This document shows positions 1 through 5,997 of a DNA stretch of 9,280 nt, piece after piece. The stretch spans positions 1 to 9,280 of the forward strand of contig JAEZKI010000334.1 in the NCBI GenBank assembly GCA_023415525.1, read 5' to 3'. A model generated the notes under the pieces. It was given only the letters and a program-made list of their open reading frames with translations. It did not search any database and was not told the origin of the DNA. This stretch comes from Bacillota bacterium (lineage in GTDB: Bacteria > Bacillota > Clostridia > Lachnospirales > Cellulosilyticaceae). A program made the translations under genes and the position numbers. Position 1 is the stretch's first letter. Every line of letters starts with the position of its first letter.

Positions 1-221
1 GCGTTTAACGTGAGTTAAACCATTAGAGAATCTTAGTCGGAAAAGTTTGTCCATGCAACATATGTTGCTGACTTATTACTTAGTACTTTTTAGTACTCGT
101 TGAACTTGTTAAACAAGTTCTTGAATCGACTGGTTTTATGGTTACTATTTTGTTTTCAAAGTTCATTAGTTACTTACTTCTGCTAGTATGTTTTATTTAT
201 CATCACTTGCTGGTGACGACT
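1..221 (-). other. Leader region of a ribosomal RNA operon (16S gene beyond the left edge)
   Basis: This stretch follows a strong rrn-type promoter and would be the 5' part of a pre-rRNA transcript running off the left edge. It contains no plausible open reading frame. It holds a boxA-like element (152-165) and several short inverted repeats: 3-9/14-20 (GTTTAAC, 4-nt loop), 55-68 (perfect 14-bp palindrome), 82-87/92-97 (AGTACT twice, 4-nt gap) and 102-110/112-120 (9-bp arms). A small hairpin (203-206/213-216) lies near the expected transcript start. Such promoter, boxA and structured-leader arrangements precede 16S genes in Clostridia. The conserved 16S 5' end is not seen, so the identity of the transcript is inferred. 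Confidence 0.7.
152..165 (-). promoter_or_regulatory. boxA-like antitermination element
   Basis: Read on the minus strand this is TGAACTTTGAAAAC. It matches the boxA core of Bacillus-type rRNA leaders (TGTTCTTTGAAAACT) at all but a couple of positions. In known rrn operons, boxA RNA is bound by NusB/NusE to block Rho-dependent termination during rRNA synthesis. It lies about 55-70 nt after the predicted start site, the usual place for a leader boxA. Confidence 0.65.
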
Positions 222-227
222 TTTCTT

Positions 228-256
228 ATATTACACTAGTTCATTACATAAGTCAA
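228..256 (-). promoter_or_regulatory. Strong sigma-A promoter of rrn type
   Basis: On the minus strand the -35 hexamer is TTGACT (251-256) and the -10 hexamer is TAATAT (228-233), separated by exactly 17 bp. An A/T-rich tract upstream (about 258-288, with T and A runs) would serve as an UP element. The start site is expected near 220-221, where an A or G is available; a G start at 220 would fit GTP-sensitive rRNA promoters. The downstream boxA-like element supports an rRNA operon over an ordinary mRNA. Confidence 0.75.
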
Positions 257-341
257 CCTCTTTTTTAAATAAATTTAAAGTTTATTCGTTCCACAATAAA
301 AACAGGCCCTACTCACTGCTTTTATTTATAAACCAAATAAT

Positions 342-384
342 AAAGGAATGATAAAAAAATTGTCCATTGCTTTATCATTCCTTT
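342..384 (-). terminator. Rho-independent terminator after the sugar-binding protein gene
   Basis: Perfect 14-bp arms (342-355 and 371-384, AAAGGAATGATAAA and its complement) enclose a 15-nt loop. In the minus direction the hairpin is followed by an interrupted T/A-rich tail (ATTATTTGG...). It begins about 46 nt after the stop codon of the binding-protein gene and separates that unit from the rrn promoter. The stem is AT-rich, so its efficiency is uncertain. The T-rich right arm could also stop opposite-strand transcripts. Confidence 0.75.
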
Positions 385-430
385 TATAGTCTATTAAATC
401 TTATCAAGCTCTCTTATTAATATCCATGTT

Positions 431-1453
431 TTAATATTCACGTTGTGCTATACTTTCAGCTGCTCGATCAGCTGGATAGATGCCCTCTTCTACATGTTGA
501 ATCTTCTCTACTTCTTTACCTTCCATGATTGCTTTTACTACCTCTGCAACACGTGGTCCATGTAATGGGTTACATTCAACAGATACATTCATATCTCCAG
601 CAATCATACTTACAAAAGCTGCTTTGACAGCATCAAACGATACAATAATAACATCTTTACCCGGTACTTTACCTGCTGCTTTAAGGGCATCAATGACACC
701 AAAGGACATATTATCATTTTGTGAAATAACGATATCAATCTTTTGACCTGTTTTAAGGAAAGATTCCATAACTTCTTGACCTTTAGCTTGTGTAAATTCA
801 CCACCTTGTTCTGCTATAATTTTGTAATTGCTATGTTTAGCTAATTCATCTCTGACACTTTTAGTACGTCCAATTTCTGCTGTAGATCCCATTGTTCCTT
901 GAAGAACTACTACATTAAGCTGCTCGTCCCCTCTACCAATACTGTTCATATAATCAACTAGCCATTTAACTGCCTTTACCCCTTGGTGGTAGAAGTCAGA
1001 GCCAATCCAACACTTAAATAGAGAGTCATCAGATACTTCAATCATTCGATCTACGATAATTACTGGAATCCCAACATCTTTAGCTTCACCAAGTACTGTT
1101 TCCCATCCTTTTTCTGTAACGGGTGCGATAACAATAACATCTACTTCTTGAGATATAAAGTCTCTTACTGCTTTAATCTGATTTTCTCTTTTTTGTTGCG
1201 CATCTGCAAAGATAAGTTTAAAGCCATTTTCTTCTGAAAGCGTTTCTTTCATTGATTTTGTATTAGCAACACGCCAGTCAGATTCTGCGCCCACTTGTGA
1301 GAAACCAATGGTAATAAGACCATCATCATCTTCTTCTAGGTTTTCTGCACCTGGTTTTATTAATTCATTGGATTCCGCTACTTGACTACCACAGCCTACT
1401 GCCATAACGCCAAACATGGTAATACTAAGTAACATTCCAAAAAACTTTTTCAT
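431..1453 (-). CDS. Sugar-binding lipoprotein, YtfQ-like (periplasmic-binding-protein family 4)
   Basis: This 340-residue extracellular sugar-binding protein is lipid-anchored to the outer face of the membrane. The start chosen is the ATG at 1453, placed 6 nt after GAGGGGG (1460-1466); an in-frame ATG at 1468 would put the ribosome site inside the gene. The signal peptide has a lipobox ending AVGC, with Cys21 as the predicted acylated residue. The mature part resembles E. coli YtfQ, a galactofuranose/galactose-type binder: SQVGAESDWR (52-61), DAQQKRENQIKAVR (84-97), VDR (134-136), LQGT (184-187), QNDNM (245-249) and the hinge-side SFDAV (272-276). Ligand specificity cannot be fixed from motifs. 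The gene is third after a YesM/YesN-like kinase and regulator and is followed by a terminator, with no transporter ATPase or permease. A sensing role with that kinase is therefore inferred; sharing a transporter encoded elsewhere is the alternative. Confidence 0.9.
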   Translation of the reverse strand: MKKFFGMLLSITMFGVMAVGCGSQVAESNELIKPGAENLEEDDDGLITIGFSQVGAESDWRVANTKSMKETLSEENGFKLIFADAQQKRENQIKAVRDFISQEVDVIVIAPVTEKGWETVLGEAKDVGIPVIIVDRMIEVSDDSLFKCWIGSDFYHQGVKAVKWLVDYMNSIGRGDEQLNVVVLQGTMGSTAEIGRTKSVRDELAKHSNYKIIAEQGGEFTQAKGQEVMESFLKTGQKIDIVISQNDNMSFGVIDALKAAGKVPGKDVIIVSFDAVKAAFVSMIAGDMNVSVECNPLHGPRVAEVVKAIMEGKEVEKIQHVEEGIYPADRAAESIAQREY

Positions 1454-1565
1454 TTTATACCCCCTCATAACTATATAGTGTGTTAAGTAGAATTTGTTAT
1501 GTACGTTATATGCTGTCTTTAAAATACTTATCTTGTTTTAATAATGCTATTTTTTATGGTTAGAA

Positions 1566-1603
1566 AAAGCTTTGGCATTTTATACTTAAAATACTAAAGC
1601 TTT
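1566..1603. repeat. Twin AAAGCTTT palindromes in the regulator-binding protein gap
   Basis: The 8-bp palindrome AAAGCTTT occurs at 1566-1573 and 1596-1603, 22 bp apart, in the 163-bp gap between the response-regulator stop and the binding-protein start. In the minus-strand transcript the two copies can pair as an 8-bp stem followed by TTCTAA. It could be a weak attenuator or RNA-processing stem, letting the binding protein be made at a different level from the regulators. No convincing sigma-A promoter was seen in this gap. Confidence 0.3.
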
Positions 1604-1616
1604 CTGTTATTATTCT

Positions 1617-3242
1617 TTACTTTTTCTTATTAGCTCTTTTATACTCTTTAGGTGTTAAGTTCTGCGTTTTTTTAAAAATATAGCTAAAGTAATGAGGGTC
1701 TTTATATCCCACAGCATATCCTACTTCTAATGTTTTCATATTTGAACACCTTAGGAGCTCTTTAGCCTTCTTCATCCTAATCTCAGTCAAATATGAAACA
1801 AAGGTTTGCCCTGTTTCTTGACTAAAAATTGTACTAAAATGACTCGGGCTGATATTGACATATTCAGCTACCGAATTAAGTGAAATAATCTCATTATTGT
1901 AGTTCTCTTCTATGTATTCTTTGGCATCATTTATTAAAGTGGCATATTTATCTTCGGAAACAGTATCTCTTAGTTTTAGTGAATAATTAAGCATTTCTCT
2001 TAATGCTTCTTCCATTCCTTCTTTTGTGCCTACTACTTTTATAACTCTTTTAATATCCCCATAGTTTTCTAGAATATATTCTTCACTATATCCCAGCTCT
2101 TTAATAAAACTAATGATACTAATGTAAATATTCATCATGCTGTATTGCCTAAACATAAAAGATTTTATTCCATCGCCTATGCTATTTATATATTCCGTTA
2201 CAAATTCATCGATTTCTACTTTTAGCCCGTTTTTAAGAAAAGTTTCAATTCTTTTTTTATCAAAAGTTGAAATATCTATATCCTTAATACTGGTGTTATC
2301 CTCAAATTGTATAATACTATCTTTCTCATCGATTTTTTTGTAATAAACAACTTTTGGGTCCTTTAATACATAGCTATAAGCTAACGCTTTATTGGCTGTA
2401 TCAAAACAGTAGGCAATATGACTTAACCTATTGGTTTCTGCACCAATGCCTATATAGTAACCTATTTCTTCTTTTTTCAAAATTTCATCTATTAATTGGA
2501 TGCACCTTTTTACTAAATCTGATAAGTCTTCTTCCTCCCCTTTAATAAGGATAGCCCACCCTTCTGACTCCCTATTAAAAACTAAAGAAAAAGAATGTTC
2601 CATAAAAACTTTCTCTATCTGAGCACCTATTTCTAAGTTCTTTTTGTAGTAGTACTTTTCTCCTTCACTTTGTATATCTAACTTTAGAAGTAACATATTG
2701 TAATTAGAAGCACTTATATTAATGTTCATTTCTTTGGAGTAACGTATAATGTCTGAAACCTGTAGCTTAGAAGTAACCAAGTCATTAAAAAATTTATTTC
2801 TTTGCGTCTTCTCTGTTTCATTAACCTTTAGCTTATAGCTATCATAAGCTTCTTTTTGCTCTCTTTCCTTTTCAATAATTGCCGTCACTCGCTTAATGGA
2901 TTCCAATATTTGTTGAGAAGATATAGGCTTTAGTAAATAGTCAATTATTCCAATATTAATTGCTTGTTTGGCATATTCAAATTCATCATAGCCACTTAAT
3001 ATAATCACCTTTATGTCAGGGAGGTTTTCTTTAATTAAACGACTTAGCTCTAACCCATCCATAAACGGCATCCGAATATCTGTTATAACAATATCTGGCT
3101 TCGTACTTTGAATCATTGGATAAGCCATTTCTCCATCTCCTGCTTCTCCTACTAATACAAGGTCATTTTCTTGCCAATTTATATTTCTCTTCATTTTTTC
3201 TCTTACATTAAATTCATCTTCTACTAAAAATACTTTTATCAC
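1617..3242 (-). CDS. YesN-type response regulator with AraC-family DNA-binding domain
   Basis: A 541-residue cytoplasmic transcription regulator. The receiver domain (about 1-120) has the acidic pair E8/D9, the phospho-acceptor D55 in ITDIRMP, S83 and K105 in LLKP. A GGDEF-like middle domain typical of YesN proteins is suggested at about 175-303 (YYIGIGAETNRLSHIAY and the following A-rich helix); it has no GGDEF catalytic motif. The C-terminal AraC-type region (about 437-541) carries two helix-turn-helix units, near 453-475 and 503-525, the second containing VGYKDPHYFSYIFKK. The start is GTG, 6 nt after AAAGGGGG (3249-3256). It lies 112 bp after the YesM-like kinase gene, its expected phosphodonor. 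By family it should activate sugar-uptake or glycan-degradation genes when phosphorylated; its targets are not visible here. Confidence 0.93.
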   Translation of the reverse strand: MIKVFLVEDEFNVREKMKRNINWQENDLVLVGEAGDGEMAYPMIQSTKPDIVITDIRMPFMDGLELSRLIKENLPDIKVIILSGYDEFEYAKQAINIGIIDYLLKPISSQQILESIKRVTAIIEKEREQKEAYDSYKLKVNETEKTQRNKFFNDLVTSKLQVSDIIRYSKEMNINISASNYNMLLLKLDIQSEGEKYYYKKNLEIGAQIEKVFMEHSFSLVFNRESEGWAILIKGEEEDLSDLVKRCIQLIDEILKKEEIGYYIGIGAETNRLSHIAYCFDTANKALAYSYVLKDPKVVYYKKIDEKDSIIQFEDNTSIKDIDISTFDKKRIETFLKNGLKVEIDEFVTEYINSIGDGIKSFMFRQYSMMNIYISIISFIKELGYSEEYILENYGDIKRVIKVVGTKEGMEEALREMLNYSLKLRDTVSEDKYATLINDAKEYIEENYNNEIISLNSVAEYVNISPSHFSTIFSQETGQTFVSYLTEIRMKKAKELLRCSNMKTLEVGYAVGYKDPHYFSYIFKKTQNLTPKEYKRANKKK

Positions 3243-3354
3243 ACTGATCCCCCTTTATTAATTTATAAACCTTTATTCACTTCCTCCTATTAAATTAACA
3301 GTCCCTAATAAAAAGTTACTTATAGTAGAATCTTCCTACATTTTATCTCTGTAC

Positions 3355-4833
3355 CTAATCTGTCACTAGCCTTTCTTTATCAGCTTCACTATCCACCTTA
3401 CAACTTGGCATAATTGGAATAGTTATTATTACTTCTGTTCCTTCTCCATATTTACTATTAATTTGAAGCCCATATTGCCTACCATAATTTAAGCAAATAC
3501 GTTGATTCACATTGACTAATCCAAATCCTGCCTCCATTGTGTCAAACTTCTTTACCCAAATGGCCTTTTTTACTTTATCTAATGTTTCTTCTGTCATACC
3601 TATCCCATTATCTATTACTCTAAACACAATAGTATCCTTATTAAACTCTCCTTTAACAATGATTTTGCCTTTTCCTCTTTTTTGCTTAATCCCATGATAT
3701 AAAGCATTTTCTACTAAGGGTTGTAAGGTAAGCTTTAAGATAAAAAAATCTCCTAATTCTACGGGAATGTCAATCTCGTAATCTAAAATATCCTCATATC
3801 TACATTGTTGGATTTGTAAATAGCTCCGTATATGACTCTCCTCTTCTTTGAGTGTAACATAATCTCTACCTTTGCTAAGGCTTACCCTAAAGAATTCAGA
3901 TAACGACATAACCAGTTGAACAACTTCTTCTCTTTGTCCATCCTCTGCCATCCACATAATCGTATCTAAGGTGTTATATAAAAAATGAGGATTAATTTGT
4001 GCCTGTAAAATCTTTAGTTCTGCCCTTTGAAGGTTCTTTTGTTCTTCTTTAATATTATCTACTAGCTTATTAATTTTAACAAGCATCTTATTAAAACTGC
4101 TTTCTAATGTAGCAATCTCATTTCCTGACCCTCTTATCTTTTGTTCTGTAAAATCACCATCTCCTACCTGTTTTGTGATTTCACATAGATGACTTATAGG
4201 TCTTGATATACTATCAGAGATTATACTAACTAAGAACCAAGTAATACTTAATATAACTAGTAATATAATTATTACAATTATCAGCATCTTCTGAATATCT
4301 GTTTCTATAGTTTTTCTAACTTTCTCTAACTCTAAAGCCTCATAATAAACATAATCTTGAATCTCATCTGTTATAAGCTGTGTCAAAACATAAATATCGT
4401 TGTCTAGCATTTCCATATTTTGATCATAATGACCTGTCTCTTTACAATTATCAATAATCCTTCTAATACACCGTTCTAGTACTTCTAGATTACGTTGGGC
4501 CCGTGTTACTTGTTTTTTATTTCTTTCTAGGCTTGTTCCTAGTTTTAATTGTTCTAAATAGTCATGGGTCCTATCTAGTATTTCATCAATATCTGAATCA
4601 TGATAATGCATAGAACCTATAGCTATACGATACATCGTATAGTCTACTTCTTCTTTAAAATTCATATCAAATTCATTAGCAATCATGACATCATTTACAA
4701 TAGGTGTATATTTGTCCGTATAGGTACTCAACTTTATAATAAGCCATATTACCATGCAGGTCATAGGTACGAGCATAAAAAACATAAAAAGCTGTAACTT
4801 TTTTCTTAAAGATATATTTTTAAAAATATTCAC
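3355..4833 (-). CDS. YesM-type sensor histidine kinase with short helical extracellular domain
   Basis: A 492-residue membrane kinase. Membrane segments lie at about 14-34 and 183-206, enclosing some 150 extracellular residues that look almost wholly helical. A HAMP linker (about 207-260) leads to a His_kinase domain with the LytS/YesM motif QINPHFLYNTLD, H283 being the phospho-acceptor. The ATPase domain has the N box PLVENALYHGI (N376), the G1 box DNGIGM (408-413) and GFGLVN (436-441). The start is GTG, preceded by AAGGAGGG (4843-4850) with a slightly long spacer. Many YesM kinases carry a larger dCache sensor; this one does not, so recognition through a partner such as the binding lipoprotein two genes downstream is a reasonable inference. 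The neighbouring YesN-like regulator is the expected phosphorylation target. Confidence 0.93.
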   Translation of the reverse strand: MNIFKNISLRKKLQLFMFFMLVPMTCMVIWLIIKLSTYTDKYTPIVNDVMIANEFDMNFKEEVDYTMYRIAIGSMHYHDSDIDEILDRTHDYLEQLKLGTSLERNKKQVTRAQRNLEVLERCIRRIIDNCKETGHYDQNMEMLDNDIYVLTQLITDEIQDYVYYEALELEKVRKTIETDIQKMLIIVIIILLVILSITWFLVSIISDSISRPISHLCEITKQVGDGDFTEQKIRGSGNEIATLESSFNKMLVKINKLVDNIKEEQKNLQRAELKILQAQINPHFLYNTLDTIMWMAEDGQREEVVQLVMSLSEFFRVSLSKGRDYVTLKEEESHIRSYLQIQQCRYEDILDYEIDIPVELGDFFILKLTLQPLVENALYHGIKQKRGKGKIIVKGEFNKDTIVFRVIDNGIGMTEETLDKVKKAIWVKKFDTMEAGFGLVNVNQRICLNYGRQYGLQINSKYGEGTEVIITIPIMPSCKVDSEADKERLVTD

Positions 4834-5151
4834 TTAGCTATACCCTCCTTATACTATGGGCCCCTGCTTACTTGGTCTATGGGGTTCATTTAAATTTATT
4901 TTCCCTAAAGATTCTTGTTCACTTACTATGCTATTTATGCTATTCTTATCTTCTCTTATTTCTTAACGCTTAATCGTTTTAAATAATTCGTTGGTCCATA
5001 TTAAATTATTTATTTAAAAACCTTATTGTTTATATTTTATTATTTTATTTAAAAAATACATTACATAATATTAATATATTATAAATTACAAAAAATATAT
5101 AGTAGTTTGTCTTTGTAAAGTAATTAAATGTAATAATTTTATTCCTTTTTC
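4834..5151 (-). promoter_or_regulatory. AT-rich upstream region of the YesM-like kinase gene
   Basis: No gene is seen in this 318-bp stretch. The part from about 4999 to 5100 is almost pure A+T (three G/C bases in 5041-5100) and is likely to hold the promoter of the kinase-regulator-binding protein unit, but no hexamer pair is good enough to assign. Nearer the gene are two direct copies of CCCATAG (minus strand; 4854-4860 and 4877-4883), 23 bp apart. Farther out is a tandem-like element CGATTAAG/CGTTAAG (minus strand, about 4963-4977). Either could be a regulator site; neither is proven. Confidence 0.4.
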
Positions 5152-5211
5152 AAATCTAAAATAAGCCCTTAGAAAATATCTTACTATTTTCTAAGGGCTT
5201 ATTTTAGATTT
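5152..5211. terminator. Long perfect hairpin, probable bidirectional terminator
   Basis: Perfect 27-bp arms (5152-5178 and 5185-5211) surround a 6-nt loop. The GC-containing core is AAGCCCTTAG/CTAAGGGCTT, flanked by A/T pairs that give ATTTTAGATTT after the core on either strand. It begins 7 bp after the stop codon of the OmpR-type regulator and therefore ends the repeat protein-kinase-regulator operon. No converging gene is present, so any use on the plus strand is only potential. Confidence 0.9.
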
Positions 5212-5218
5212 CTACTTT

Positions 5219-5911
5219 TTATACACCAAACTTATAACCTACTCCCCATACTGTAAATATATATTGTGGTGTACGTGGGTTATCTTCTATCTTTTCACGA
5301 AGTTTTCGTATATGTACCATAACGGTATTGTTATTATCAAAATATTCTTGTTCCCATACGCGTTCATATATTGTTTCTATTTTAAAGACGATTCCTTTAT
5401 TAACCCATAATAGTTTAAGGATACTGAATTCTGTAGGGGTCAACCCTACTTCCTGTTCATTCTTATAAACTTTTCCGGTTTCTAAATCCAGCTTTAAGCC
5501 TTCTTCTTCTAAAATTTTCCCATTCGTATAACTACTATTTAACTTCGTAAACCTTCTTAACTGAGCCTTTACTCTAGCAATAAGTTCTAGTGGATTAAAG
5601 GGTTTGGTAAGATAGTCATCTGCTCCCACAGACAAACCTAAAATCTTGTCAATATCTTCTACCTTTGCAGAGAGCATAATGATGGGAATATTATGCTTCT
5701 CTCTTATTTTAATGCAGGCATCAATCCCATTTACCACTGGCATCATCACATCTAGAATAATCAAATCAATGACTTGCTCTTCTACTGCCTTTATAGCCTC
5801 TAGACCTGTCCCTGCTACCACTGTTTCAAACCCCTCATTTTTAAGATAAATCTCTATTAAATCTCTAATTTCTTTTTCATCATCTACTATAAGAATAGTC
5901 TGCTTATTCAA
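5219..5911 (-). CDS. OmpR/PhoB-family response regulator (VanR-like)
   Basis: A 230-residue cytoplasmic DNA-binding response regulator. The start chosen is TTG at 5911, preceded by AGAGGTGA (5916-5923) and giving the usual family N-terminus MNKQTILIVDDE. The frame stays open upstream to a TTG at 5980, but that start has no ribosome site and adds 23 atypical residues. The receiver domain (1-120) has D10/D11, phospho-acceptor D54 in ILDVMMP, S81 and K103 in LTKPF. The winged-helix domain (about 130-228) contains LTPTEFSILKLL, VMVHIRKLREKI and the terminal VWGVGYKF. It lies 86 bp after the kinase gene, which should phosphorylate it, and a strong terminator follows it. VanR-like describes sequence class only; no vancomycin-resistance genes are present. 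Confidence 0.93.
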   Translation of the reverse strand: MNKQTILIVDDEKEIRDLIEIYLKNEGFETVVAGTGLEAIKAVEEQVIDLIILDVMMPVVNGIDACIKIREKHNIPIIMLSAKVEDIDKILGLSVGADDYLTKPFNPLELIARVKAQLRRFTKLNSSYTNGKILEEEGLKLDLETGKVYKNEQEVGLTPTEFSILKLLWVNKGIVFKIETIYERVWEQEYFDNNNTVMVHIRKLREKIEDNPRTPQYIFTVWGVGYKFGV

Positions 5912-5997
5912 CGTCTCACCTCTTTTCCCTTTACCCAACTTCTTTCTTTCCATTAAACAACTAAAGATGGGGATTTTCAAGCTTATTTCACTTACTA

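Noticed and set aside
525..746. Plus-strand reading frame of 73 codons opposite the binding-protein gene
   Set aside because: It lies wholly within a well-supported gene, has no ribosome site or recognisable domain, and mirrors the coding strand. The same applies to plus-strand frames at 2137-2343, 2354-2545, 3512-3697, 4600-4797 and 5646-5849, and to the minus-strand frame at 610-804.
3263..3288. Good Shine-Dalgarno sequence AGGAGGAA (3281-3288, minus) followed at once by GTG
   Set aside because: The frame ends after five codons (VNKGL), and the spacing to the GTG is only 2 nt. A leader peptide cannot be supported; the YesN-like gene has its own site at 3249-3256.
4960..4980. Possible catabolite-responsive element around TTAACGCTTAA
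   Set aside because: It has a central CG and partial symmetry but fails the conserved outer TG and CA positions of the CcpA site on both strands.
4985..5151. Sigma-A promoter candidates in the AT-rich gap (for example TATAAT-like hexamers near 5073-5085)
   Set aside because: The sequence is so AT-rich that -10-like hexamers occur by chance, and none has a good -35 hexamer at 16-18 bp. No specific promoter is called.
5219..5980. Longer form of the OmpR-type regulator starting at TTG 5980
   Set aside because: It lacks a ribosome-binding site, and the extra 23 residues precede the normal receiver-domain start. TTG 5911 has AGAGGTGA at correct spacing.
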